Shown one piece after another: positions 1 through 8,405 of a stretch of 56,679 nt of DNA. The stretch lies in assembly GCA_023398495.1 (NCBI GenBank), contig JAEWSG010000056.1, positions 1 to 56,679 of the forward strand, given 5' to 3'. A program made the translations under genes and the position numbers. How positions within the stretch are numbered: position 1 is the stretch's first letter; each line of letters opens with the position of its first letter. The DNA is from Bacillota bacterium (GTDB lineage: Bacteria > Bacillota > Clostridia > Acetivibrionales > Acetivibrionaceae). Below the pieces are notes generated by a model. That model was not told the DNA's origin. It did no database searches and saw nothing but the letters and a program-made list of their open reading frames with translations.

Positions 1-230
1 GTTATTAAAACGACCCTCCTAACGTATGTAGTTCAGCTAATTTTAGGACTTTCCCACCTGAAGCAGGGTTATCCACTACATCCGCCAACATTGGTTCATT
101 TGCATTCCGTTCCAATAACCACCATCGCCTTCCTTCAGACCCTTTCGTCACCGAAAACGCCCTTGCCTACAGCTTGTCTTCCCATTAGCTAGGTGACAGG
201 TTTTCTTTCAAACCATCGGCTCGGCAACAT
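1..230. mobile_element. Edge of an unidentified insertion, possibly group II intron-like
   Basis: No convincing reading frame is visible here. Read on the minus strand, the sequence directly follows the point where acyl-CoA dehydrogenase homology stops (near 230). It is more GC-balanced than its surroundings and rich in short stem-loops, for example GGACTTTCCCACC opposite CTTCAGGTGGG near 48-70. Structured non-coding DNA joined to a broken gene suggests the end of a mobile element. The look resembles domain I of a bacterial group II intron, but I do not see the GUGYG 5' consensus, so an IS end is equally possible. The element would continue beyond the left edge of the window. Confidence 0.35.
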
Positions 231-1023
231 GCCTCGCGAACTCCAGACAAGCATTCAAACATGCCTGTGCTAACCCTACAGCACCCCATGCAGTACTGTA
301 TCGTCCATGTACCAGTCCATGATTTGCTACTAGTGACAATCCAAAACCAAGTTTTCCAACTAACTGGTTTGCAGGTATTCTGCAATTCTCCAACTTTAAC
401 TCTGCCAGCATTGAACCTCTGAATCCCAACAATCCTGTTATAGGCTTGCTTGAAAAACCTGGAGTGTTTCTTTCAACTAAAAAAGCCCCAACTTTACCGT
501 CACAATGAGCAAAGATCATAATAAGATCAGCATTTTGTCCAAAAGTTATCCACTTTTTACTACCGTTGATCACATATTCAGAGCCCTCTAATTTAACTGT
601 TGTATTAATATTTTTTATATCACTTCCAATGTCAGGCTCAGTTATGGCAAATGCTGCTGTTAATTCACCGGAACTAAGCCGTGGGAGCCATTTCTCTTTC
701 TGCTCTTTTGTACCCCAACGAAGAATAGAAGAAGAAACCATTCCTTGAACTCCTATCATATTACGTACATTAGCACAGCCCCTGCCTATCTCTTCATTGA
801 ATAAACCATATGTTATATTGTCCATATCGGATCCGCCGAACTCGGAAGGCAATTCCGCCCCCCAATATCCTTTATCAATCATTTTCTGTATAATAGATTT
901 AGGCATATATTCTTCCTGATCAAATTGCCCTGCTACAGGTACAATTTCAGCATCAACAAAAGCTTTAAATTCCTCCTGTTTCTCTTTCTGTTGATTTGTT
1001 AGTTCAAGGTTGTTAACTGACAT
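208..1023 (-). pseudogene. Acyl-CoA dehydrogenase, C-terminally truncated (FkbI-like?)
   Basis: The N-terminal and middle domains of an acyl-CoA dehydrogenase are clear: helical N-terminal domain, then the FAD-binding segment around AFAITEPDIGSD and NGSKKWITFG (residues about 125-160), then the start of the C-terminal helical domain. Homology ends at CLEFAR, followed by eight unrelated residues and a stop. The 271 aa compare with about 380 in the family, so the catalytic base and the C-terminal four-helix bundle are lost and the product is probably inactive. Start ATG is preceded by GAGGGGGG. The gene lies downstream of an ABC exporter, an acyltransferase and a carrier protein, the company kept by FkbI-type dehydrogenases that make hydroxy/methoxymalonyl-ACP. 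That specificity is inference. Confidence 0.85.
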
Positions 1024-1093
1024 ATGTGTGCCCCCCTCAAAAAATTTTTATTTGAACACTAAAGGATCTTCAAGCTGTTCAGATTGTTCCATT

Positions 1094-2095
1094 CTAATAA
1101 ATACCTTTTTTTACTTTTCCTTTAATTATATAACTTCCAAATAACCAAAGTGCAAATACCCAAATAAACAGATAAATAAGCTCGCCTGGAAATTCAAGAA
1201 TGCTCTTCCCTTTTTCAATCCCGTCACTCATTGTCATAAATGCCTTTTGAGGAATAATCCCAAGAAGAATATTGAGAACTTTATTTGCGGCTGAAAAGGA
1301 AACCATGCAACCCGCTAATAAAGAAGTCACAATCGCAATTCCACTTGCTGTAAGTGTGATGTTCTGCTTAAGGACAGAAGAAATAAACAACCCGAACCCA
1401 GTTGACAAAAGACTTAGAATTCCAACCAACAATGCCAGCATTCCAAGGCTAAATCCCATATTGACTGAAAAACATTCTTTTGTAATAACAACAGCCAAAT
1501 AGGTTGGTATATAAACCCACAAAAAGGTAAATACTCCTTGAGCGAAAATATACTGATTTTCACTAACCGGCGCTGTTAATATCCTCCCGAAGGTTTTCAG
1601 GGTTTTATCTTCCGGATAAAGGATTGTTAAGGCTACCCCCTGCATTAGAACAATCATAAGAATAAATCCCAAAACTTTTGTACCCAATCCTCTTTCTCTT
1701 TCCTGACTTTCATAGTTATCAGGACTTTTCCCTTTATTGAAAAAGTCTTCTATTATCTGTTTATCTGATTTGCTTTTTATTACAGTCGTTACTATATATT
1801 CTCCATTATTTTTTTCTACGGTAGCATCATAGTAACCAAACAAAAGATCAGACACTTCAGGTTTTTTACTCATCACTTTGATATCAAATTTATCGTTTTC
1901 AGGGAAACTTTGTACATCAATACTTGCCACATCTTCTGTAATCAAAGCAATTTTTGTTTTCATACTTTCTCTTCCCGACAATAACACCGCAGTAAAAATC
2001 ATTATAGGTATAATAATGATTGCAATTACAAATATCTCCTTCTTCAACAAAATCCTGTCCATTTTGTTTTTTAATAATGGGATAAAATTCATCAT
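1094..2095 (-). CDS. ABC-2 type transporter permease, extracellular-loop type
   Basis: Membrane subunit of an ABC exporter. One TM helix (about residues 18-40) is followed by a roughly 120-residue extracytoplasmic loop and then five or six TM helices (about 155-330), the architecture of ABC2_membrane_3 (YhgE/YhaP-like) permeases. It overlaps the preceding permease by four bases (TTATGATG), implying translational coupling, and the ATPase lies directly upstream of both. Together they form a two-permease, one-ATPase exporter. The adjacent acyltransferase and carrier protein suggest that it once exported or gave immunity to a small natural product. The substrate cannot be read from sequence. Confidence 0.85.
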   Translation of the reverse strand: MMNFIPLLKNKMDRILLKKEIFVIAIIIIPIMIFTAVLLSGRESMKTKIALITEDVASIDVQSFPENDKFDIKVMSKKPEVSDLLFGYYDATVEKNNGEYIVTTVIKSKSDKQIIEDFFNKGKSPDNYESQERERGLGTKVLGFILMIVLMQGVALTILYPEDKTLKTFGRILTAPVSENQYIFAQGVFTFLWVYIPTYLAVVITKECFSVNMGFSLGMLALLVGILSLLSTGFGLFISSVLKQNITLTASGIAIVTSLLAGCMVSFSAANKVLNILLGIIPQKAFMTMSDGIEKGKSILEFPGELIYLFIWVFALWLFGSYIIKGKVKKGIY

Positions 2096-2835
2096 AAATA
2101 GTCCTCCGGCTTAAAAATTATCTGACATACTGAAATACAAACAATTGAAAGTATAAGTAAGCTTGCTATAACTGGAACATATAAGCTGAAGTTGTTGTCA
2201 TAAATAATTTGAAACGCACATAGGGTCACCCACTTGACCGGAGACATATTGGAAACCGCCTCCATAACTTTACCAAAATGCCCAAGTGGAATAAATATAC
2301 CGCTAAATAATATTAAGACTAATGACACCATAGGCATAATTGCATTTGCTTTTTCTTCACTTTTTGCAAAGCAGCATACCATTGTACCAATGCTACAGCC
2401 AAAAAATATAAGCACGTTGAAAAGCAATAAAATATATAGAATTCTGTTGCCCCCAAAATTACAATGGAAAACATAACTTTCTATTAAAGTCAGCAAACTA
2501 TATGAAATGGCTGCAAAAATAAAAGTAGATAGCAATTTTGACAAATATATTTCTGTTTTGGAAACCGGTGCATAAGAAATCCTAAGATTCGGTCTTTTTA
2601 CATTTGCTTCCATAAATGTATTTGTAACTGTCATGGAAATAAGTATTCCTCCTAAAATCATGGTTGTGACCCCATAATAATCATAGGAACTTATATTTCC
2701 CCCTCCAAAACGACTGTGTGTAATTATACCAAATCCCCACCACAAAATTAAAGGAAAGATTGTATTTATAATTACAAGCATTGGTGTTCTTAAAATGTTT
2801 AAAAAATCAAATTTCAGAATCCTGAAAAAGTTCAT
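2092..2835 (-). CDS. ABC-2 type transporter permease
   Basis: A 247-aa protein with six predicted TM helices, the size and layout of ABC-2 exporter permeases (DrrB/NatB group). Helices lie near 20-40, 58-78, 100-125, 138-160, 165-190 and 218-240. Start ATG follows TAGGAGGAGCTGT. The gene is 10 bases downstream of the ATPase and overlaps the next permease by four bases, so the three genes form one operon on the minus strand. It pairs with the larger permease to form the membrane channel. Exported substrate unknown. Confidence 0.88.
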   Translation of the reverse strand: MNFFRILKFDFLNILRTPMLVIINTIFPLILWWGFGIITHSRFGGGNISSYDYYGVTTMILGGILISMTVTNTFMEANVKRPNLRISYAPVSKTEIYLSKLLSTFIFAAISYSLLTLIESYVFHCNFGGNRILYILLLFNVLIFFGCSIGTMVCCFAKSEEKANAIMPMVSLVLILFSGIFIPLGHFGKVMEAVSNMSPVKWVTLCAFQIIYDNNFSLYVPVIASLLILSIVCISVCQIIFKPEDYL

Positions 2836-2845
2836 ACAGCTCCTC

Positions 2846-3787
2846 CTAATCTCTCAGCGTTCTTCCTGTCAACTCCAGGAAGGTAGTTTCCAGGGACGCT
2901 TCGGTTCTGCTCATATTCTCAATTTTACATTGATTTGTAGTAATTACCATAATTATTTCATTGAGATTGTCCTTTAACTTCTCAGTACTTATTTCAATAG
3001 TATTGTCTTCAGATATTTTGACTTTTTTTACACCACTGATTTTACTGAATTGCTCTTCTTTCAGATTAGATAGATTCTGAACATTGAATGAATAGGTCAC
3101 CTCATCATTTACTATTTTGTTTAACTCTTCTTTTGTTCCTTCTGCGATAACCTTTCCTTCATTTAAAATAATAATCCTGTCAGAAATAGCCTCTACCTCT
3201 TCCATATAGTGTGTGGAGTAGATAACCGTTGCACCTTTCTGTTTCAGAATTTTTATTGATTCGAGTATATGGTTTCTCGACTGAGGGTCAATTCCAACTG
3301 TAGGCTCATCCATGATAATAATCTGAGGCTGATGCACTATACCGCAAGCAATGTTTAACCTTCTTTTCATTCCGCCTGAAAAAGTTTTTGGTTTTTGGTC
3401 TTTTTTATCATAAAGGCCCACCAGTTCCAGAGCTTCTCTGACCTTATCCTGTAGTTGCTTTCCTTTAATGTTATACAAGCTTGCAAAAAAACTCACATTT
3501 TTTTCAGCACTTATTTCTTCATAAATGGCTATCTCCTGTGGAACGACTCCAATTCCATATTTGATGTTTCTGACATCTTTTTTCAAATCATATCCTAATA
3601 TTGTTATTTCACCTTTATCTGCCGACAATAAAGTAGCCAGAATATTTATAATTGTACTCTTACCCGCACCATTAGGCCCTAAAAAGCCCAGAATTTCTCC
3701 TTTTTTAACAGCAAAGCTGATTCCATCTACTGCTTTCTTTGTATCATAACTTTTTTCCAGATTTTTTACTACAACAACATTCTCCAT
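2846..3787 (-). CDS. ABC transporter ATP-binding protein, DrrA-like
   Basis: ATPase subunit of the exporter encoded by the next two genes. Visible motifs are Walker A GPNGAGKST (about residues 37-45), the signature FSGGMKRRLN, Walker B IIIMDEPTVGID and the switch histidine in YSTHYMEEVE. The roughly 90-residue C-terminal extension after the nucleotide-binding domain is typical of DrrA/NatA-type export ATPases (DUF4162 region). Start ATG is preceded by GGGGAGGTCAAA. It lies 66 bases downstream of the acyltransferase gene, so exporter and biosynthetic genes look co-transcribed. Family assignment is firm; the substrate is not known. Confidence 0.95.
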   Translation of the reverse strand: MENVVVVKNLEKSYDTKKAVDGISFAVKKGEILGFLGPNGAGKSTIINILATLLSADKGEITILGYDLKKDVRNIKYGIGVVPQEIAIYEEISAEKNVSFFASLYNIKGKQLQDKVREALELVGLYDKKDQKPKTFSGGMKRRLNIACGIVHQPQIIIMDEPTVGIDPQSRNHILESIKILKQKGATVIYSTHYMEEVEAISDRIIILNEGKVIAEGTKEELNKIVNDEVTYSFNVQNLSNLKEEQFSKISGVKKVKISEDNTIEISTEKLKDNLNEIIMVITTNQCKIENMSRTEASLETTFLELTGRTLRD

Positions 3788-3853
3788 TTTGACCTCCCCG
3801 TTAATAATAAAAATATACTCGCTATTTCTTCCATAAAATCCGATTAAACAAAA

Positions 3854-5095
3854 TTATGCTTCAAAGCTAAGGTAAGTGGAAGCAGTTTCATCAAGAATCT
3901 GTTGAAGCCACCTATTCTGCTCCTCACTATTCATCCTTTTTGCTTCAAAAATAAACTTCAGTAAGTAGATTATATTTCTCTTAACCTCTTTCGAATAAAT
4001 AATTCTACCACTATCAAGCTCATTACTTATATCAATAAGTTTTTGGTAGTTGCCTACAACCCCATTATTATACATTTCCTGGTCAAAATTTAAATTAGGA
4101 GTTGAAACAGCAGCTATAATGCTTTTTGAAATCAGTGAAGTTTTACTTTTACTAAAATTATCACCTTTTAATAATTCAAAGAGAGCTTCTCTTTCTTCTC
4201 TTACTCCGAAGCAAACAGTTTTCATAGACTTTTTATTCTTTATTATGTTCTCAAATATATTCCTGGCACTAAAATCTATCACCAACTGAACATTTTTGCT
4301 TTCAAAGTAATCAATTATGTCCTGCCACCTGACGGGATTTATCAGATGCATTAATAAGTTCTCTTTCAAATCCTGTATTTTTTCATAGGGCTTTCCTGTA
4401 TAATTTGACATAACAGAATATCTTAACTCTCCAGAAACCACCATTTCTAATGCTTCTTTCAATTTCTCAATTCCACTTTCCATAACAGGGCAATGAAATG
4501 GTGCACTGTTAAATAAAGGCGATACTGAACCGTTTTCTTTATGTATTATTCTTTCCGTCTCTTCAACAGCTTCCTGAATACCGGAAATAGCCGTTTGGGT
4601 CGGAGAATTGTAACACGAAACATAGACTTTCCTGCCATCTTTTTGCTGTTGCCTGCAAATGCTCTTAACCAAAGCCGCATCAACATTGTCAACAATTGTC
4701 ATTCCTCCGCCGGTAGCTCTCTGCACCTCTTTACTTATTTCATTTCTTATCCTGACCAATTCCAATGCATCCGAAAGCTTGATTGCACCTGCACATACTA
4801 ATGCAGTAAATTCTCCCAAGCTGTGTCCTGCACAGAATTGCGGTGTCAAACCTGTTTCACTCACAAAAACGCGAAATGCAGCTACACCAAAAGCTACAAT
4901 GGCTATATATGAGTTTTCCGGCCGTGCCAATGCTGTAAGCGGTCCCTTAAAACATAATTCTTTTAAGTTTATACCTGTTACGCACTCAGCCTCATCGATT
5001 GTTTCCCTGACAATCTCGTACTCATCATATAAAGATTTATACATTCCTACAAATTGACTGTCTGAACCGGGAAAAACTACAGCTATTTTTTGCAT
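3854..5095 (-). CDS. Stand-alone (trans-acting) malonyl-type acyltransferase
   Basis: FabD-like acyltransferase that would move a malonyl-type unit from CoA or ACP to a carrier protein. It shows the nucleophile elbow AGHSLGEF (Ser near residue 90), an N-terminal FPGSDSQ oxyanion motif and the catalytic His in SAPFHCPVM. APFHC is typical of discrete FabD/trans-AT enzymes rather than methylmalonyl-specific domains. FabD is about 310 aa; here about 100 extra residues follow, of unknown role. The start has only a weak ribosome site (AAGGTTATAAC). It lies between a carrier protein gene and an exporter, so it belongs to a polyketide/nonribosomal peptide pathway rather than to fatty acid synthesis. 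Comparison with ZmaF, which loads ACP-bound extender units in zwittermicin synthesis, is inference. Confidence 0.85.
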   Translation of the reverse strand: MQKIAVVFPGSDSQFVGMYKSLYDEYEIVRETIDEAECVTGINLKELCFKGPLTALARPENSYIAIVAFGVAAFRVFVSETGLTPQFCAGHSLGEFTALVCAGAIKLSDALELVRIRNEISKEVQRATGGGMTIVDNVDAALVKSICRQQQKDGRKVYVSCYNSPTQTAISGIQEAVEETERIIHKENGSVSPLFNSAPFHCPVMESGIEKLKEALEMVVSGELRYSVMSNYTGKPYEKIQDLKENLLMHLINPVRWQDIIDYFESKNVQLVIDFSARNIFENIIKNKKSMKTVCFGVREEREALFELLKGDNFSKSKTSLISKSIIAAVSTPNLNFDQEMYNNGVVGNYQKLIDISNELDSGRIIYSKEVKRNIIYLLKFIFEAKRMNSEEQNRWLQQILDETASTYLSFEA

Positions 5096-5187
5096 ATACG
5101 AAAATTGTATGTTATAACCTTACGTTATTCATAACTCTCCTTCCCCTAAAAATCACCACAGACATAAAACACTTCAGTATTCTGGTT

Positions 5188-5415
5188 TTACTTTGATTCG
5201 ATTAAGGTAACTATTGAATTGACATCTTTAAAATTATCCAAATCCAAATCTTCACTTTGAATACTGACTCCAAATTCACTTTCAACAAACATAACCAACT
5301 GCATTACAAATAACGAGTTTACCAGACCAGTTTCAAAAATATTTACTGAATCATCAAAGTCCTTTCCTCCAACAAATCTTCCTATAAACTTTTTCACTAT
5401 ATCCCTTTTTTCCAT
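5188..5415 (-). CDS. Acyl carrier protein, FkbJ/methoxymalonyl-ACP type
   Basis: A 75-aa carrier protein. The phosphopantetheine attachment serine is in FETGLVNSLFVMQLV, and the helix IV region QSEDLDLDNFKDVNSI is intact. The motif FxTGxVNSLFxMQLVxFVE is the form I know from carrier proteins that hold hydroxymalonyl/methoxymalonyl units (FkbJ, Asm14, ZmaD group), rather than the GADSLDxVEL of fatty-acid ACP. The start was set at the ATG at 5415 because AAAGGAGAAG sits just upstream; an ORF extending to 5457 has no such site. It follows a thioesterase remnant and precedes the acyltransferase. Confidence 0.88.
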   Translation of the reverse strand: MEKRDIVKKFIGRFVGGKDFDDSVNIFETGLVNSLFVMQLVMFVESEFGVSIQSEDLDLDNFKDVNSIVTLIESK

Positions 5416-5443
5416 GTTAATCTTCTCCTTTATTATTAAATTA

Positions 5444-5737
5444 TTATGCAATAACACTTTTATCTTTTAGTTGATTTAACACACAAGCCAGCATTTCTTT
5501 TGAATAATCGTGGATAAAAAAATGACCGCCACTAAAATGATAAACATTAAATTCTTTTGTTGTATACCGTCTCCATCCATTGATGTCTTCTTTATCCAAA
5601 TCGTCTTCAACTCCGTTAAAAATAGTTATGCCGCATTCAAACGCTTTTTCCGGCTCTTGGTAAGTACACGTTTCTATCAATTTATAATCATTTCTTAATA
5701 TTGGAACAAAAACATCTAACATGTCTTCATTTTCAAA
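5444..5737 (-). pseudogene. Type II thioesterase, C-terminal fragment
   Basis: About 97 residues matching only the C-terminal third of GrsT-type (type II) thioesterases: PILRNDY near the start, then PEKAFECGITIFNG, and the catalytic His in FSGGHFFIHDY. The nucleophile GHSMG half, about 130 residues, is missing. Homology runs up to an in-frame stop at 5738-5740 with no start codon or ribosome site that would suit a real gene, so this is a 3' remnant. Type II thioesterases edit mis-primed carrier proteins in PKS/NRPS pathways, which fits the neighbouring ACP and acyltransferase. The deletion point marks the upstream boundary of the surviving cluster. Confidence 0.8.
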
Positions 5738-5810
5738 TTACGCATAATTTCCTAAATTTATACAAATTCATTATAATTATTCCATGTCCTGCTATAATTT
5801 TCATCATTAA

Positions 5811-5850
5811 TCCAATATATCCTTGCAAATTCCAATATATCCTTGCAAAT
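5811..5850. repeat. Tandem 20-bp duplication
   Basis: The 20-base unit TCCAATATATCCTTGCAAAT occurs twice head to tail with no mismatch, in the AT-rich DNA between the thioesterase stub and the CotH terminator. It may be a slippage product or a scar of the rearrangement that removed the upstream biosynthetic genes. Confidence 0.9.
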
Positions 5851-5860
5851 TATTGCAGAC

Positions 5861-5908
5861 AAAAAGGGCTATCACACTAATTGGTTAGTGCAATAGCCCC
5901 TTTTTTAA
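5861..5908 (-). terminator. Intrinsic terminator after the CotH gene
   Basis: Long stem-loop: GGGCTAT then CACTAA on one side pair with TTAGTG then ATAGCCC on the other, around a TTGG loop. A-rich and T-rich flanks give a U-tract in both directions. It begins nine bases past the CotH stop and probably terminates that transcript; it could also stop transcripts arriving from the plus side. Confidence 0.85.
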
Positions 5909-5916
5909 TATTGCTA

Positions 5917-7917
5917 TTAGCTTTCAGCAGGGAAAGCAGATATCTTACCTAAGAGAAACATTCTCATAAGTGCGAAGTCTATGGAATTGATTTTTTCATC
6001 TGCATTTACGTCTGCTGCTTTTGCACCATGAATATATTCAAAGCTTTTCTCAATTCTTAAAATGTATTTTCTCAACAAGCCAAAATCAATTGAATCTACT
6101 GTACCATTCCCATTTATATCTCCGTATGCAAAAGTTTGAGATGATTTCTTTACAATACTCATATTTTCTAAATTAACAACTGTCCCCTTGATACTGCCGC
6201 CAAGACTAAACGCAAGGGCACAGTTTGAGTCATTTTCAGTGGCTGTAAAACTACCTTCGAAATGTTGAAGTTCACTTGTCATATTTATTTCTTCCGAATA
6301 ATATGGTGTCCAAGGTGCATAGTTTTTTTGAATAGCTAATGGTACAGTAAGTTCATCATTGCATTTATAATCAAAGGATAATACATATTTTGCTCCCTCT
6401 TCCAGCATAAAACCAGTAACACATGCCTGTGCCCAACTTTGACCACCTTCTTCAAACGATACAGAAATCCCTGTGTTTGGTAAAATCTCATAACTTGAGC
6501 ATCCAAATGCCAGATTTGAACTTAATTCCGCCAAATTAGAATCAGCAGATAATTCCTTGCCATCTTCTTTTACAAAAATTCCATTTATAAAATCTTCACC
6601 ATTAATATTTTCTGTCAACCAGTTTACACGCTTTGACAACCAATTGCTAAGATACGTATAATGATCTTTATATGTTGGGAGAGCAACTATTTCTTCTGGT
6701 GAGATATTTGTTTGTTTCCCTAGTATGTCCCATTTCTCAAAGTTTCTGCAATAGGACTGATAATTTGATTCAGCTTCATTGATAACTGTGTTTGGAATGT
6801 CATTAAACTCATCCTGAAGTTCATTCCAACGTTCTATTACCAATTCACGGAACCATTTACTTGAAAGTGCTTGGCAAAACCATGGATTAGAGTTTGCATT
6901 GACATTTAAGACATGATACGGATTAAATCCTGCCCATGAATCAAATCCCTTTACACAATTTGCATTTCCCATGGCAAGGTCAAAATCCCACATAGGACCG
7001 AAGCAGAGTTTTCCGTCAACGTCCTTGTAGATATAGAAACTATCCCAACCGGCATCAACATTCTTTACAATTTCGTTGCCGATATAAATATCAACTAATG
7101 AATCTAAATCTATGTATTTTTCCACCTCATCCTTGTCGCCGCTTTTGATGGCATTATAGGATTCTTCAATATAGTTTGATATATAGGAAATCTGCTGTTC
7201 TTTTATTGATTCGGTTGCAGACAAATCACTTTTAATTGCATAAGATGCTGTATCAACATTAAACTTATTCTCCCCGTCATATCTGGTCATTTCGAGAAGA
7301 TATCCGTTTTTTTCAATTTCATCCGGTTCTTCTTCAACTGCCACACGGCTTTTATTAATATTATTATCCTCACAAAGCAGATAAACCCCCTGATATTCAC
7401 CGTCTAGATACAATTCTACAGAACGGCAGTTTGGTGAATAAGCCATACCAGTTAGTTTTTCCGCAAAACGATAAGCAGTAAGGTTTCTTAAAAGGGAATG
7501 ATCGGAATGGTTAGCAATTAAAAGCCATGGCTTTCCTTTGTCATCACCGATATTTAACAAGTTTTGCTTGTCTTCAAATTTAATTTTGTAGCTTTTCTTT
7601 TCTGCATACATTGAACTGCTTCCGCGTAGTTTTATTGTCGTATCCATGTCAGTCATTTCATAAATACCTTTATCATTAATTATACTGATTTGAGCTCCGG
7701 TATAATCTTCTCCGGAAATCATTTCACTTCCTGAAACAGAATTAATTGAAATAACAGGCATTTCAAATTGATTATACTCTGTCTCTTCAGATACCACCTC
7801 CGTTGTACTGCCTATTTCTGATGCAAATGCATTTCCATTGAAATTCCACCCTGTAATACCTGTTGTGAGAACAGAAACTATTAATGATGTCGCAAGAACT
7901 GACAATTTCTTTTTCAT
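5917..7917 (-). CDS. Secreted CotH-family protein with type I dockerin
   Basis: Predicted cellulosome component. It has a signal peptide (MKKKLSVLATSLIVSVL, cleaved near NAFA), then a CotH kinase-like domain (about residues 40-420, with ITLRGSS-like TTIKLRGSSS and FGPMWDFDLAMGN), then a carbohydrate-binding-like beta region (about 450-590), and a dockerin (last 65 residues) with two calcium loops DINGNGTVDSID and DVNADEKINSID. CotH proteins are atypical protein kinases in Bacillus spore coats; what they do on cellulosomes is not established. Both loops have Ser10-Ile11 as cohesin-contact residues. The start was placed at the ATG at 7917 because AGGGAGGGG sits just upstream; a TTG 18 bases further out is less likely. 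Confidence 0.9.
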   Translation of the reverse strand: MKKKLSVLATSLIVSVLTTGITGWNFNGNAFASEIGSTTEVVSEETEYNQFEMPVISINSVSGSEMISGEDYTGAQISIINDKGIYEMTDMDTTIKLRGSSSMYAEKKSYKIKFEDKQNLLNIGDDKGKPWLLIANHSDHSLLRNLTAYRFAEKLTGMAYSPNCRSVELYLDGEYQGVYLLCEDNNINKSRVAVEEEPDEIEKNGYLLEMTRYDGENKFNVDTASYAIKSDLSATESIKEQQISYISNYIEESYNAIKSGDKDEVEKYIDLDSLVDIYIGNEIVKNVDAGWDSFYIYKDVDGKLCFGPMWDFDLAMGNANCVKGFDSWAGFNPYHVLNVNANSNPWFCQALSSKWFRELVIERWNELQDEFNDIPNTVINEAESNYQSYCRNFEKWDILGKQTNISPEEIVALPTYKDHYTYLSNWLSKRVNWLTENINGEDFINGIFVKEDGKELSADSNLAELSSNLAFGCSSYEILPNTGISVSFEEGGQSWAQACVTGFMLEEGAKYVLSFDYKCNDELTVPLAIQKNYAPWTPYYSEEINMTSELQHFEGSFTATENDSNCALAFSLGGSIKGTVVNLENMSIVKKSSQTFAYGDINGNGTVDSIDFGLLRKYILRIEKSFEYIHGAKAADVNADEKINSIDFALMRMFLLGKISAFPAES

Positions 7918-8405
7918 AATGTACCCCTCCCTCAAATTATTTATGATATATTTATTTTTTATAAACCCTTGTGATATGAAACGTTTGCAGTTATTATTCT
8001 CTGTAGAATTTCACTACCGGAATCGTTGACTGGAAAAAGAACTAAAATCATCTGTATTATATAATTTGTGCTTAATTTTGAGTAGTGTAAAAATGTTAGA
8101 TTAACTATAAAATTTACAGTTTTTTGTCTATGCGCTCTAAAAGCTAGTGCTTTTGAACATAAATCATTTCTAGAAATGATTTATGCAAAATGCACATCCT
8201 ATGTTTTTTGCTGATTAACATTATGAAAAACCAGAAATTTGTAATGTTAAAAAGCACGAGGCACTAATAACTTTTAAGGCTGCCACAAATTTAAATAAAT
8301 ACAGGTCAAAAACTTTATAGCCTCTATAGTTTTTACTCAAATAAAGCAGATCTTTTGCCGATAAATGAGAAAGTGGGAAAAATATATTAAGAGGATTGAG
8401 AACAT
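7918..8405. other. Divergent intergenic region with nested palindromes
   Basis: No gene is visible. The region separates the divergently transcribed CotH and FIST genes and should hold both promoters. It is dominated from about 8130 to 8280 by inverted repeats (listed separately). AAGAGGATTGAGAACAT just before 8406 is the likely ribosome site for the FIST gene. Confidence 0.6.
8130..8280. repeat. Hairpin-rich dispersed element, copy 1 of 2
   Basis: It contains a perfect 28-bp palindrome at 8158-8185 centred on TTTCTAGAAA. Next comes the block ATGCAAAATGCACATCC, running into TGCTGATTAACA (8182-8220). That block recurs, reverse-complemented, at about 38456-38492 with one mismatch. A second inverted repeat AACATTA/TAATGTT follows (8217-8255). 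It looks like a small non-autonomous element or conserved structured RNA. No transposase is associated. Confidence 0.75.

Noticed and set aside
5811..5850. Start of a CRISPR or iteron array
   Set aside because: Only two units without spacers; no cas genes and no replication gene nearby.
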